Counted from the stretch's first letter, positions 35,700-49,160 are shown. The stretch is DNA of 64,000 nucleotides from Nymphaea colorata (GCF_008831285.2 NC_045140.1:17482370-17546369), one strand, 5' to 3'. Numbers and translations are program-made. The notes: a model not told the origin generated them from the sequence alone.

Positions 35700-37640
35700 A
35701 GCGGAAGACCTTCACCAATACATGGAGAGAGGGAGAGAGGAGAGAGAGAGAGAAAGAGAGAGAGAGAATAAGAAGAAGAAGCAGAAGAAGAAGATGAAGG
35801 AGCGGAAGAGCAAGGGTTCGGATGAGAAAATTTTGAAAATGGGGTTTAAACGGTAAGGAGGAGGCTGGTGGGGTCGGTTAATAAGTAGAATTACCGAAGC
35901 GTCCCTGATTCTTTCTTTTTTTTTTTGGTAAAGAACACCATCAAAATATTGAACGGTTTTGTTAGTGTTCAGACCAATCGGACCAATTCATTCTCACACA
36001 CTCTCTCTGAATAATCCATACTTTGGTGCTTTTTAATTTCTCCTTAATAGATTTTTGAGAAATTTCTTGTTTATTGTGGAATTATTGGCAAATTCTAATT
36101 CGTGTGCGAACTAACTTGGACAAATTGATATATATATATATATATATTTGAAAAATAACGGTCTTACTGTGTTCACATATAATAGGTTCATTGAGAAACT
36201 CACGGTCACAGACTCTCACAAATGTTAGCCATAGCACTGCAAAAAAAAAAAAAAATTCCATTTACTATCTACCTTTTAAATTTCATGTTTTTTTCTTGGT
36301 ATGGCCACTTTCAAATTAAATAGGGCTACATCTATTGAACTTGTATTAAGAATTAAATGTGTGTGTGTGTGAGAGAGAGATAATCTCACTAAATTATGCT
36401 AAGACAAGCATCAAACTCTGCATTATGGATCATTAAATGTGTAAAAGCTTGGGTTAACATGGAATTCAGTAGAAACAAAAAATTACCCATGAAAATAGAC
36501 CAAATTTAATCTAAGAGTTTTGTCATTTACTATTGTACTTCATTTTATTTTATTTTAACATAATTACCTAATAGGTGACAAGCTGTGACAAATCGTTAAT
36601 ATAGATGAGGCAAAAAAAGAAAAACAAAGCACAAAATACAAGAAGGAGAGAGAGAGAGAGAGCATTCTATTTTAGTCGACCTCTACTATATTTAATAGAT
36701 TTTTTTGGAACTTTAATCCAAACAAATTTTCGGAACCACAGCGGACCCGTTCCCAAGTTGTTGGACCGAGGAGATTTTGTAAAGTTCAGGGACATTTTCG
36801 TCATACAAAAAAGAGCGACGATCCAAATAGGGGAAAACGCCGCACCTTGTGTGTGACTTCCTTGCGCGTACAGCCAAGCGCACGGTCAAGATTGATGACG
36901 TCATCATCTGCTCATCCATGGCGAACCCAACGGCTCCAGCACCCCGAGAAATTCCAAGGAACGTTGCGTGTGAACGTCTTTTAATATCGAAAATGCCCTT
37001 AGAGTGGATCGATACAAGCTCCGGACTGCAGGTCAGGACACAAAGAGGCATTGACTCGTACACGCAAGGATAGAATCGTCAATTTAATTTTATTCCTTTC
37101 TTCAGGAAAAAACACAAGGGATTTCTTTATAATATTAAATAAATTGACATTTTAGTACAAAGGAGTTATTTTGTTCACCAGTCGCCATATGTATTCCAAA
37201 ATTACATGGAATAAAATAATATCTGGTCTAATACAGGGCTAGTCACGTGGATCCGCTTGTGTTCTTAGTCATTTGTTTTCCTCCCTCTCTAAAACGTGTC
37301 CCGTCGATTATGGCAGTTGTCACAATGTTCACATTCTTGATCCACAGCGTGAAAAAAGTTGCAGAGACTTCATTTTTTCATGTTATCACGCACCCTTTTA
37401 CAGTGAAACATGCTATAGTTCCATCCATGGTGAGAATTCAAGGACAAGGAAGTTGTACGTTACTCAATAAAATGAAAAAGAAACAGAAGAAGAAGGCCTT
37501 GGATCTTTCCGGGAAAAATAAGATCTACAACGATCTTCATTAGATAATGAAATCAGACTGTACAACATGAGCGGGCTACCTACCCAACACGAGGTAGTGA
37601 CAGTAGCTTCAAAGCATGAAACCATGTCAGTGGTGAAGAT
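35700..37640. promoter_or_regulatory. Spacer and likely promoter of the lectin receptor kinase
   Basis: From 35720 to 35800 the plus strand is GA/GAA-rich, so the receptor kinase 5' UTR is CT-rich. An AT microsatellite lies at 36128-36147 and a GA tract at about 36645-36662. A GC-richer island at 36720-37070 contains a perfect TGACGTCA (36896-36903), a TGA/bZIP site. A CACGTG G-box lies at 37244-37249. Open frames in the island are unrecognised. The WYRD 3' UTR should occupy the bases just below 37641. Confidence 0.4.
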
Positions 37641-40600
37641 TTACAACTTTATGTATCCCATTTTAAGTTTATACTGATACTCTTCTTGCTGGGTGAAGCT
37701 ATCGTTCAACCAACAACCACTTTCACCGCGTCCGTTTCGATCACGATACCTGCTGAAGTTAGTGCTTCCAAGAACTGCACAAAAAAAGACAAGCTTCTCA
37801 GTATTCCTCCTTGATTGAGTCATGAAAAGGTGGAAAAATCAGAAAGTATTCTAGACATCAAATTGCTGAGACACAGCTGCCCAATTATGAAACCTTATCC
37901 ACCCAAACGGTATATATGGGCGTTGATTCAATTGTATGCGGAAGAAAATTGAAAAACACTGATCTTTCACTTTCTTGCTGAGATCTGATATTGAGAATTT
38001 CCAGAGGAGATATCTAAGAGTATTTCTGAAGATTTTTTTTTTAGGAAAATTCATGGTAATTAGAGAATAACTAAAATAGAAGAATGTTTGTCAGAAACGT
38101 ATATAGAAAAAGCATGGTGACATTAATGTAAAAATAAGAAAGAAGGAAGCAGCTTAGTGAAATTGGTGGAAGCGCAGTTTCATTGGCTTAATCACCGTAT
38201 TACTTTCAAAGGGACAAAAAATCGTACTAAGAACTCCCAGTGCAGAGACAGAGAATGTGCATAAGTTTTACAAATAATTCAACTTAAGAAGTTAAGAACA
38301 CAATCGTGGTAATACTCATTTCGAGGTGAATTTATTCCGGATTTCTGAGGAAGCCGTTAAAAATTGGAATATGGTCAAACGTTATGCATCTCAACTTTAC
38401 ACTTGAATTTCAGAACTGTAATTTACGTGTTTTATCTGGTCAAAAATTAAAAAAGTATTCATATTGGTCATCATGCTTTTGCTCAGGTACTTTGCTGTCT
38501 AAGAGACCTTAAGCAAACTGACTTGGACTTGAAAAACTGGTCTCCATGGAAGCCAGATCAAAACATGGTCTCGGTTGGCCATAGTTAATTGAACTATAGC
38601 TCTTCCGTTGGCTTTTTCCAAGTTCAACAAGAAAGGAAAAAGGCGATGGAATAATTTTCAAAATGAAAAAACAAAAAGCCTCACCTTCATTTAGATTGCA
38701 CCCTTTTATACTGGGGAAAATTACATCAGGATCAACATGTTGCTGTCTACATAGAACCGGAATTAAATTCTCTTTCCTGCAAGAACATAAAGTTTAGCTA
38801 CTTTCTGAAATGAGAAAGCCAAACACGAGAAGGAAACATGATACATCCATTACCTAGCCCAGGAAGGTATAAATTTTCTTCGAGCCATGTCATCATCTTC
38901 TTCCTCCTCATCATCAGACCCTCTATATGGAGACATTTCATATTGCATCTCTTCAGTTTCTTCAATGCCAGATGAACAACCCTTGTCTACGTTTGCAAGG
39001 GTATTGGTGCCGATTAACTACAGTAAGACCAGTAAGTTTTAGTGGTCATATATAAAATCAAAACTTCAACCAAAAAAGAAAACTAGATATGGAGTCCAAT
39101 ATACTATTCTTTAAGTTCGTGAGACAACGTAGAAAAACACATTTGCAGCACTTCAGGTATATTATACATGGATGCTCATCCTTGCAAAAATGAAAATGAT
39201 ATATTCATCTACAATGCTAACCTTTCACATTCCGTCCATGGCCGTGAACATATTTGACATAAGAAGGGTCAATCAGTTAAGTTTTTTTTCTTTGTTGTTA
39301 AGCTGCAGATCGAGAAACTGTGAATCATCTACGTACGGTTAAGAAGATTGTTTTCTCGCATTTGTTCAAGCTACTCAACGAATGACAAACAGTAAATAAA
39401 CGCAATAGCTAGGAGCAAGTTTATGTAGAAAAAACGAACATGAATCGCCTTCCAATCTAGGTACACGTGGCGTGATATATCTGTAATTCGATGTGCATCT
39501 CCGTGCAAGGGTAACCTTAACAAAAATTCCCTCAGAAAAATCTCAGACTTAGAAATTACTAACTTGTGAATTTTCTTTGATAAAAATTGAAAATAATTAT
39601 TGAAATGTGAAAAGGAACCAAGAAAGTTTGAAATATGTTTACCTTTTTTTGAAAATTTTGGCAAAAATATCACAATATTTTCATTTTATCATATATTCAA
39701 AAAGTGACAATAAACTATCATCTCTCCGTTCCACACGGTGCTTTTATGGATAGTTTTGAAATATTGCCAATATTTGTGGCGATTCCGTTAAATGTACAGT
39801 TAAAGGACCAGGCGCATCCCACATTGTTGCATGCAGTAGCGCAGTCGACAATGTAGACGTCTCCCATCATCTTGAGAGTAGAGTAAACCACAGTGGTCAG
39901 GGTAATGTTTGCAGCCAACCGCCAAGACGACAGAGCATGTCCGTCATATTTGCAGAGGATTGAAAACAAGCGACTTTTGAGTCAGAAATAGAACTATACA
40001 TAGGAAGGAAGATTTTGTGAATATGTATACAGGAAGTGCAATCCAGGAAATTCATTATAGATAACCTAAGATCTAAGTGGTTAGTAACTCACAGTTGAGA
40101 TGCAGATGATTCCAAGTTCAAACATTTAGAATCAACAAAAAACGTCCTTCGAAAAATTGAGAAGCTACCTTGTCACGGAGAACAGCAACCGCTTCGCCTT
40201 CTCCACGAACATGCTCAGATGGCCCAGCATCACTAGCACCTACTATCCCTGTTCCTGAAAGTGCGGTTTTCATTTGTTCAATTCCATCTCGCCCTTTCTC
40301 TACCTTCTGTCTTTTCGCCTCTTTCCTCTTGAATTCGTCCTTATCAACCTATGGAAACAAACCCAAAATAAGAAACGAAGAAAGAGATGGTAACGAACCA
40401 GATGGCCTGAAATATAGGTAATATTTCAGAAGGCATCCGTTCCAAAACTGGAATAGCTTAATATTACTTTGTGCTGCAGTTCTTTCTCCTCAGCTAATCT
40501 GAACTGTTTGCGTGATTCTTCAATTAGTTTGCGCTTCCTTTCCTTCTCTTTTTTCTCTTCCTCTTCCCTCTGCTGTCGCTTTGCTAGATCAGCCCTCCTT

Positions 40601-43600
40601 TTCTGTTTTTTCTCCTCTTCCCTTCTTTTCTGTTCTTCCATTTGTTTGAGATTTTCTAGCATCAGCTTCTCTCTTTCTAGCTTCGCAGCTTCTTTCCTCA
40701 TTTTCCGCTCAATTTCCTTTTTCTCTTCAAGGCGCTTTGCTGCTTCAGCGGCTTCCAAGGCTTTGACCTTTACATCTCTCTTGGCTGCAAATGTGATAAA
40801 TGCCAAGCAGGTAAATTAAGCACGTCAGTTTTATCCGTAGAAGGCGTGAAAAAACAAAATAACTTAACTCTTACAGCAACTTGTAGTAATCATAAAGCTT
40901 TTATCAAGAGAAAATTTACCAGGAACTGGCTTCTTTTGTTGAATAAGAGGTACGAAGGATGAAATGTTGGCCACGATATTGTTCAGCTTCCTATCCTTTC
41001 CGCTGACAGCCTGACTTCCGTTCGCCCTTCCCACATTCCCCGACAATTTCGCCTTACTGGTCCTCTTGGGAAGAAAGTTGGAAACCTTTTCAAACTTGCC
41101 AACAGAAAAAGAAGGATAACGGTTCTCTTTATCATCCATGACATTTTTTCGCTCATCACTGTGCCTTTCGCTCACACCACTTTCTTTTCCGGCAAAAGCT
41201 GTCTGCGTGTGATCCCTATTTGTGCTGTTGCTGTGCAAGAAAGTTTCGCCTTCATCATTAATATCTGAAGAGCCACAGTGCGACATGCTGATATCCGCAA
41301 GCGCGTTCTCTGGCATATTCATCCCCGAGCAGTTCCGTTTGGGAGATATTTCAGAAACATCATCAAGATCCACGTGTCCGTTTTCTTCGTTCATATTAGT
41401 CTCTTCTTCCTCAATTCGGAAACACGTAAGTTCTGGGTTTTTAAATTGCTTTCCCGAACTGCTGCTGTTCGATTTCAGGAGAGTTCTCTCAGAAAATTTT
41501 CCAGTAGCAGGGGTTGAGGCAGCGGGGCTCCTAATACCCTTCCGAAGTTTAGCATCTGAACCCGAAGTGGAGCCACAGTAAGAACCCCTCAAGGAACCAT
41601 CCATCAATTGCAAACCTGAAATGCAGCGTATCTCATGAAGGATGCCATCTTCACCTACCGTAGTCCCAACATGTTTAAGGTCTTCAGCATTACATAGGAA
41701 TGAGCCCCTCATGTGTTCCAGAAGCCCATTAGGTAAGGATTGATAAACGTCTGGAGTCGAATGGATCTTATACTTCGCAGTGGCATTTGAGCGTGGTGTT
41801 AGAAAAGAGGTCGACTTGCATATCTGAGGACCATCAACAGCAGTTGTTTTGAAACTTGAAAAATCCAAATAATCATACAATTTACTACCTTCCATGACAG
41901 GTGGTTCTCCACAAAAAATAGGGAGACCTACACTGAATCCTTCGAACACTGGCAGTGAGTCGTCAACCCCAAATGTTGATGAATGTTTACCAGAGTAATC
42001 AAGAGAATCGCAAACAGTGGTCCGACTTGCAGGACAAGATGGCGAAACAAATTCTTTTTCTTGAGATGGCTGTTTTTTCTCCAAGTCTTGTTCAGTGTCA
42101 CCTGTATGATGCGTATCAGACACGCAAGAACCAGCCTTCTCCTCCACAGAATAATCCACACTCATAACTTGAGGTTTAGTCCCACCAAGTCGCTGCAGAT
42201 CATCTTTCGGATCCGAGCACTTGTTGTTGTCTAGAACAGTAATAGCAAGCCTTTCTGATCCTTGCTGGTTCGTTAACGGATGATCAGAAGCTTCATTTAC
42301 TTGCTCTTCAAATTCAGAACCACGTGGGGAAGCGACCGAAGTCTTCTGAAATGCCGAAGGTGTTGATGCATACTGGTCCTTCAAATCATGTTCAACCTGT
42401 GAAGCACATAGACACACCATCGTTTCACTTGAACTGCTTAAAAGTTAACGTCTAATAAATGTTTTCTATTTTATATATAAAACAAGAAGCACCACCAACA
42501 GAAAAACGTGCTATTTTATAATCATTTTGACAAGTATTAGATTCAGCAAAAACGAAAGCAGGGTAAGGAGGACAAAAGAGTAGAAAATCAAAAACTGACC
42601 TCTTGTAAGAAAATTGGAGAGCAGCCTGCTTGCGACAAAGGCAAAGATTGCAATCGATCTATATCAGATTGTTTCGTAGACTGATGGGCTTCAACACCAT
42701 CAAACCGAGCATCCAAATCCGAATCCGCAGCATGAATTTGATTAGATGTGTCATTATGGGATTCTACTATGGCTTCTGAAATTCCACTTGCAGATTCAGC
42801 ATCCTCATTTTGAGTCTGCAGGTTGCCTCCCATCATTGATGGTGCAGTAATAGCTTTAGGATTCAGTTGGTTATCATTATTTGGTTGCATCCAGTATGCT
42901 GGACGTGAGAGGTTACAAACATATCCCATGGGGTTTTCACTCAACATGAAGCTTTGAGAAGAATGACGTGGCTTGCTTCCATTACTGCCCGCCATAAGAG
43001 ACGCATCAACATTTCTTTGATGGGTAAGAGAACGATTTCGCAGGAAGTAAGAAGCCTTACTTCCTGTCTTGCAATTCTTGGGCGATATATTCAAGACTGC
43101 AACACTCTTATCTACAGTACCACAAAGGGCAATTCCCACGGTTTCGTTCACCATATCCTTCAGAGAATAATCTAGATCTCTAACATGCAAACTGTTTGAA
43201 TGCACAAACTCATCTACTTTCTGCAACCGCTTAAGTGAGGAAGAAGCTCCACGATTCTGATTTCCAGTGACAGAAGCCGTTTGTCTTTGGGTATCTTCTC
43301 CTCCATTGAGGAAACAGGATGACATTGATCGTGTAATCCTCCTCTGAGTGCCAACAGAGGCACCTTGTTCTCTAGGTTGAAGATTTGCTGAATCTGATAG
43401 CTTTCTGATCTTCAATTGATCACTCGACGAAAACCTAGTGGTATCCAGGTTAACTTCTGAGACATCCCCTTCTGTGACTTCTCTTTTGTTTTTTGTGTCA
43501 GTGACTTTTCTTTCGCTTTTTATGTGTTCCCGAGATGAATTGGTCGATTTTCTGAGAGTAACATCACTAACCTCTTTGTTTGGCATTGTATCATCAATTC

Positions 43601-45848
43601 CCTGTTGAAGATGAGAGCAACTACTACCTTCTGGGGACTGAACATTCAGTGAATCAACCAACTTCCTTACCTCTGCCAACTGCTCAGCTGAAGATAAAAC
43701 ATCCTGCATCATATTACCTTCTGAAGCGTCCATGGTGGTCATCCCAATTTGTGAGCTTTCATTTGCTGACAGATCGTCCCCAGATACGACCATTTCTCTC
43801 TGTATCTGTTCAGAGAAGTCTTCCAAGTTCGCTAAATTAGCCGACTCTGGCTGCATGTTCTTGTTTTTCTCAAGACGCTCGCTTTCGAAGATTTGCTCAT
43901 CATCTAAATCAGGACGTTTATCCTTCACACTGCAATCTTCCATATCATCGAACATCAGCTCTTTGGGCTGAATTGCCAACATATTTCCATAAACCGGCTG
44001 TCTTTCAGCAGCTTTTGCAATTTCAACTGAAGATAAACCACAAGGTGGGCAAACATTTCCATCATGCATTTGTTGTGTTGCTCTATTCCTTGCAGAACTT
44101 TCATAACCCAAAATTCTACATCCTATCTTGTCGTCACGAATTGACACCTCCTTGGAGTTCAAAGGGTGAACTGTCTTTTCAGTTCCAAAACCTTTGCGAT
44201 ATTTCAATGGGTCCATTGAGCGTACCCCAATATTCGACTGCTGACAAGCAAACCTGGACGATGCAACTCTCCCTGTATTTTCGTTTTCAGCAGCTTTCTT
44301 GTCATCAGTTTCCCTTTTCTTTTCACTGTTACGCTGCTCTAATGCTCGTTGCCTTGATCTCGACCGTGTAATTTTCTCCAAGGAGCGATCCGGTGCAATA
44401 CAAACTTCAGAAGGCATTGCAGCAGTTTGGGGTGGAGGGTCACCATTTTGACTATCACCGCATATCTCATTGCCATTAGGTTCCCGAATATCTCCTTTCA
44501 TTAATGTTGACATATTGTCTGTCTTGAATTCTTTATTAAAATCATGGGTCCCTATAGAATACAGAGCTTCTGACTTATTATAAGTGCAGCAACCAACACA
44601 GGAGTTGGCAATCTGCTTATGTGGCGGGATTAGTAGACCAGGAACTAGATCTTCTTTGCTCCCTATAAAGATAATTGTAACTTGTAATAAGTTTCCAAAA
44701 ACAAAAGGTCGTGCAGACGTAATCAACAAGAAGAAAAGAATGAAAGATGGAAAATATAAAAGAAAAACACAATTAAGAAAATCTACAGCTCACATGTATA
44801 TTGGAAATAATAATACTTTAAGAGGTGAAGCTACAAAGGAATTCAAGCGAACTTGAGCTTCGAATAAAAGCATGATACTTCGAAGCAACTCGGAGAGGGA
44901 GAAAGTAAAGAAAGGAATTTAACCATTTAGTAGACGACATTCATTGATTAAGGTGATTGCAAATGTCAAGGTTACTAGTCAAATAAAAAACCAGTTCTAG
45001 CAACATAAGACGTAAGCGATCAAAGGAGGAAAATTGAGACATGAAAATTAACACTGCCTACAGAAGTACCATTAGTTCGGGTAAAGCTGGTTATGCCCAA
45101 GAAAAAAGGTTTGTTAATAGGAATGGACAAGACATTGTACAAATTGGGTACAAAAGTTACATATTTATATATAAAGGACATTCATCGACAGCTTCAATCT
45201 TCCTCTAAATCTCATTAGCACCATCTGAAGAACTAGAACTGTGCCTCAGCATCAGATCACCAAATAAAGGAAAAAACACAGGCCATGGATATCATATAAG
45301 CGGGGAACTAGGGCATTTGCGCAACTAATGGTAGAAAAAAAGATAATTGATAAGCATTTCAATTGTTAATCAGCAAAATTCAGTCTAAGTAAAAGGGCTA
45401 TAAAAACTAAACAAAGATTTGGCAATGTTCACAAAAATCTTGACGCAGTGCGCCACCCACTCTCCTCCTTCTCCTCTCCTCCCACCCCCCCTCTCGACCC
45501 CCAAAAGACCAAAGCGAAAAGGTTAAACTCCTAGAGAAGGGAAACCCTAAAGGTGATGCCATTTTCAAGAAAGAAGACAAAGTGCTAACCCTAACCCCAA
45601 CATAATCAATTGTAAGAGAAGACAAACTTTCCAGCAAGAAATCCAGCGGAGGGCCTACCAGGATGACAGCGATCCCCAGTTACCGTCGTGGCTCTGGCAC
45701 CGGAGAGCCACGCCGGCGGTTGGATGCCTCTGAGAAGAAGCGACGAATGGAGGGCTTGGTCGAATAGCTGCTGCTGCTCCTTTAGCTGCCTCACAATCCG
45801 GTTCCTCGTATCGAAGATCCCCATCAACATCTCCTCGCAACTCGCCAT
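37641..45848 (-). CDS. WYR: Plant INCENP orthologue (WYRD type), inner-centromere Aurora-binding protein, 8 exons
   Basis: INCENP is the scaffold of the chromosomal passenger complex; its C-terminal IN-box binds and activates Aurora kinase. The model has eight exons totalling 4617 nt (1538 aa), all in phase: 45848-45659, 44662-42600, 42396-40920, 40784-40468, 40348-40169, 39017-38854, 38776-38685, 37774-37641. The N terminus (MASCEEMLMGIF, then QLKEQQQLFDQAL) is short and helical. Exons 2-3 (residues about 64-1243) are long, Ser-rich and disordered, with a basic ITRSRSRQRALE motif. Residues about 1244-1349 are a Lys/Glu-rich single alpha-helix or coiled coil. The IN-box is at residues about 1450-1500 (RRKFIPSWARK, VDPDVIFPSIKGCNL). 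Exon sizes and the IN-box match plant WYRD, which is needed for gametophytic cell fate and seed development in Arabidopsis. An in-frame ATG at 45878 would add 10 residues. The 5' UTR region is GA-rich on the plus strand (46008-46060). Confidence 0.93.
39718..39969 (-). other. Unexplained 83-codon open frame in WYRD intron 5
   Basis: The frame lies inside the 1.15-kb intron between WYRD exons 5 and 6 and has an amino-acid composition unlike random AT-rich DNA. It contains LCKYDGHALSSWRL, ITLTTVV and CAWSF. The spacing YDG-x-x-L-x-x-W followed by I-T-L-x-T-V resembles, from memory, the start of fungal DUF3176-type membrane proteins. The match is short and unverified. It may be a transferred or transposed fragment, an alternative exon, or chance. 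Confidence 0.15.
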
Positions 45849-47719
45849 TTCTTCAGACTCCCTCTCTGTCTCTCCCAAAAAAAAAAGGGAACAATAATCC
45901 CAAGAAGAAGAATTTTAACTATAAATCGAACAATTCGCTCAGCAATCTTGCTGATACAGAAGAAAATAGAACCCTAGAGAGGCAAGGGGACGGAAGGAAC
46001 GCCATATGTGAGAGAGAGAGTCAGAGAGAGAGAGAGAGAGCGAGGGAGGAGAGGGAGGGGAGGCGGGGGACTGCTTCGACCTTCCGGCATAACGGATACC
46101 TCAGATCCGCTTTCAAATTTGAAACTTCTCTCGTGTACAACGCTGTTACCATAATACCCCTGGTCTTGTGGAAGAAGGACGGGTAGAGTGTCTGCTTAAA
46201 CGGGTCGGGTCTTCTAAAACGTTTTAACTGTTTTCTTTTTAAATACAGTTTTTTAATTTTTTACCATTATACGAAAACCCATAGGGTTTGTAGAGGAGGA
46301 GAGAGGAATATCCAAGCGAAACAATTTGTAAGGGTTTCATGAATATGTTTCAAAAGTTCGAATAGATTCATATAACACATTTTAAAGTGTTTCATAATTT
46401 TTTTATAATTTTTGAGTCATATTATTAATGGACATTTACATGCAGTTCCATTTGCCAAACAGATCCCAAGTATGCCTTATGCCGTAAGTGTCATTTTTGT
46501 GGCAAAAAAAAAAAAAAACATTTCAAAGCGGCATTCAAGTATGTCATTCTCACACTCTCTATAACTTATTATTACTTATATTTGATGTGATTTCAGATAT
46601 TAGGCCGATATGATTTTTTTTTTAATTGGCACCATGAATTCATCAACTTTGCTTTCTGAACTCTATAAATCTCAAGTCAATTAAATTAGCTCTCAAGTCA
46701 AATTTGAGATATATATGATGAGAGACATAAATTATGGTTTTCTAAGTCCTCAGTTTGCAGAACCATAAATGTGAGGCTGGTCATTTAAATATAATGAACC
46801 GTAGGGGACTATGGCTGCTACCAAACGCAAGAATCGTATGTGAAGAGAGGAGATCGCACCAAACAAGGAAGTAAGAAGGAAGGAAGGAAGGAGGCAGGAA
46901 GACCGAACCACGCGATTGAATAATCCTGCTTTTCTTCTTCTAAGCTCGTATGAGCAAAAGATCGGGAGGTTAATAAGCAAAGTTTGAGGTAAATGAGCAA
47001 CATATCTATGGAAATTAACAATATGTTTTGTTCATTTGAAGAGGATAATAAGTCTAAGGCTATTTATTATATTCGGCAAAACTATTTTGAATCTCCTTCC
47101 TTTGTTTTCTAAGTAATCAAATTCTTCCCAAGATTTAACAAGATTTGCCAGCTCTAATATCTTTCATAAAATGTTACTTGGGAAATAAGTTCTTAAAGAT
47201 GGACCTCAAGGGAGTTCGATTTTCTTGGGTTTCATGCCTCTAGATGCATGCATGGAGTGTTTGAAGCAGTTGAAGTGTATTGGACCGGCAACATGCACCA
47301 ACATAACTCTAAATATTGAGAGTTAGGGGAAGGACTTCCATGCATCAGGCGAAATATATGTCTGGCTCACCTCGAAATAAGTTCTCAATGTGGTTATGAC
47401 ACGTTATATAATTTACATTTTAGTTTGTGAAAACTATAAAATAGCAAATAATTGATAGAAATGGTGAAGGTATGTGCACCGTTGCAGCAGGCGCTGGATT
47501 TTTGAGAATCTAGAAGATAATTTGTATGTGTATATACGGTATAGTGAATGATGATTCTGGTTCTTCACATTCACTACGTTGTTCATCTAAAGCATATGAA
47601 TGATTAAAAAAATAAGATAATAAATGATGGAATTGCCCATCTTTTGTTTTTGGTTCCTTCTTAATTACCCATCATGTTGGATTAACAGTCCTAATTATAT
47701 GGTTGAATGACTTTATTCA

Positions 47720-47778
<59 letters not shown>

Positions 47779-47979
47779 TGTTAATGGATATTAGAGAACA
47801 TATCTCTGAATTTCTCTATCCAACTAAAAAAACACCCACAGACAGGCCCATGCACCTCCACACCCAACACCTCTCTCTCTCTCACCACACATACAAGCAG
47901 GAGCCCAAGTACCCAAATTAAAGAACACCAAAAACACACCACCAATGACCATGCGCCCAACCGCCATAGTACCAACAGA
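45849..47979. other. Spacer between WYRD and NF-YB
   Basis: The right flank of WYRD (45849-46130) is GA-rich, GC-richer and likely holds its 5' UTR and promoter, with an AGAACCCTAG telobox-like word near 45968. The rest is AT-rich, with a GGAA tract near 46872-46894 and no supported gene. The NF-YB 3' UTR should lie just below 47980. Confidence 0.45.
47723..47778. repeat. (TA)n(GA)n compound microsatellite
   Basis: About 15 TA dinucleotides pass directly into about 13 GA dinucleotides, some 200 bp beyond the NF-YB stop codon and probably in or near its 3' UTR. Confidence 0.95.
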
Positions 47980-48567
47980 TCATACCGGACCTCGGTATAG
48001 AGAACCACCACCACCAGCAGCAGGAGGAGCGCCACCGCCCCTTCCACCGTCCCTGTAAAACCTTCCACCACCGCCACCATACATCCCATGGTGAGTAGAA
48101 CTATGGTAGCCATTGAGAGCACCCATGTCCTTTCTCATGCTCCCGGTGAGGCCATCCACCACCCGCATCCCCCCTCTCTCCCCTTCCATCTCCCTGAACT
48201 TCTGCAAGTAGACTGAGAGGGGCTCGACGTAGTCATCGAACCCCAACTTCCTCATGGCCCACAGCACATCATCTGCAGTGATGGTCTTCCTCTGCTCCCT
48301 CTGGCAGCGCTCGTTGGCCTCGCTGGTGACGAAGGAGATGTACTCCGACACACACTCTTGGATCGTCTCCTTGGCGTCGTCTGAGATCTTGGCGTGGCTG
48401 GGGAGGATCCTCCTCATTATCCTTATCACGTTCGCTATGGGCATGAACCGGTCTTGCTCCCTCACCAAGCAACCATCTCTTTCTGCGGCAGCAGCAGAAG
48501 CAGCGGCGCCAACATCCTCAGGGGGCTTCCCTTCCTGACTACCACCACCAACGGAGGGACTCCCCAT
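47980..48567 (-). CDS. NF-YB6: NF-YB subunit of the CCAAT-binding NF-Y complex, LEC1/L1L class
   Basis: NF-YB pairs with NF-YC through a histone fold and, with NF-YA or bZIP partners, activates seed and embryo genes. With the MGSPSVGG start the protein is 195 aa. The conserved B domain covers residues about 36-130 ([47 protein letters not shown]). Asp63 in KISDDAKE is the residue that separates the LEC1 class from other NF-YBs, which usually have Lys. The tail (163-195) is Gly-rich ([15 protein letters not shown]), more like ordinary NF-YBs. The frame stays open upstream to an ATG at 48618, but a splice acceptor (AAGTTGCAG|GAAC) lies just before MGSP. An upstream exon may therefore supply a different N terminus, and I could not locate it. 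Confidence 0.9.
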   Translation of the reverse strand: MGSPSVGGGSQEGKPPEDVGAAASAAAAERDGCLVREQDRFMPIANVIRIMRRILPSHAKISDDAKETIQECVSEYISFVTSEANERCQREQRKTITADDVLWAMRKLGFDDYVEPLSVYLQKFREMEGERGGMRVVDGLTGSMRKDMGALNGYHSSTHHGMYGGGGGRFYRDGGRGGGAPPAAGGGGSLYRGPV

Positions 48568-49160
48568 AGTTCCTGCAACTTGACAAGAACTAACTCTTAG
48601 AGAAATAGACCGATGCAACTACAGGGAATATCAAATGGGTTATGACTGAAAATCTTGTTTATTCATGAAGCAGAGCAGACTAAGTTCATGAACTCTCTGC
48701 TTTTTTTCGTATCTGAGATTGTGAAAGGGCAAAACTGGTGGGGAGTGCTTAGAGTGGATGAACTCGAGCCCACCACGGAGGCATTAGCGAAGTGTCTTCA
48801 TCTTCGTCGCGTAGGGCAGTGTGGATGGATCAGGTGTAGCTAGCGCCTGCTGTGTGCTCCAGGTTGATCGCACTGTTCCTTGACGTCTGTTGCAGGACGA
48901 CACGTTTGGAATTAAGAAAACTTTATTTTTTCCCCAGTTTGTCTTCACATGAATGTTTCTTTACATTTATTAACACCGTCTTTTCTTTTCGAAGCTGGAT
49001 ATACCTTGGGCTGGGTTTTGAGATGACAGATACAGGCATACAGCGAGAAGCTCAGAAAGTACTCTTGTTCAGTGAAGACGATAAAGGAGAACTTAGCTTC
49101 CTACATAGTGCCATGCGAGATCAGAACAAGTATTTGGATTTTTTTCCTAGTCGGATTTCA

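Noticed and set aside
40469..40819. Plus-strand Ser/Phe-rich frame of 116 codons
   Set aside because: Antisense of the Lys/Glu-rich helix exon of WYRD; GAA/AAG codons read backwards give Phe/Ser/Leu.
47781..48122. Hydrophobic minus-strand frame overlapping the NF-YB 3' end
   Set aside because: It reads the Gly-rich NF-YB tail in another frame as Val/Leu; this is an artefact of composition.
48254..48600. Other-frame open reading frames overlapping NF-YB
   Set aside because: They overlap the conserved NF-YB domain in wrong frames and have no recognisable domain.
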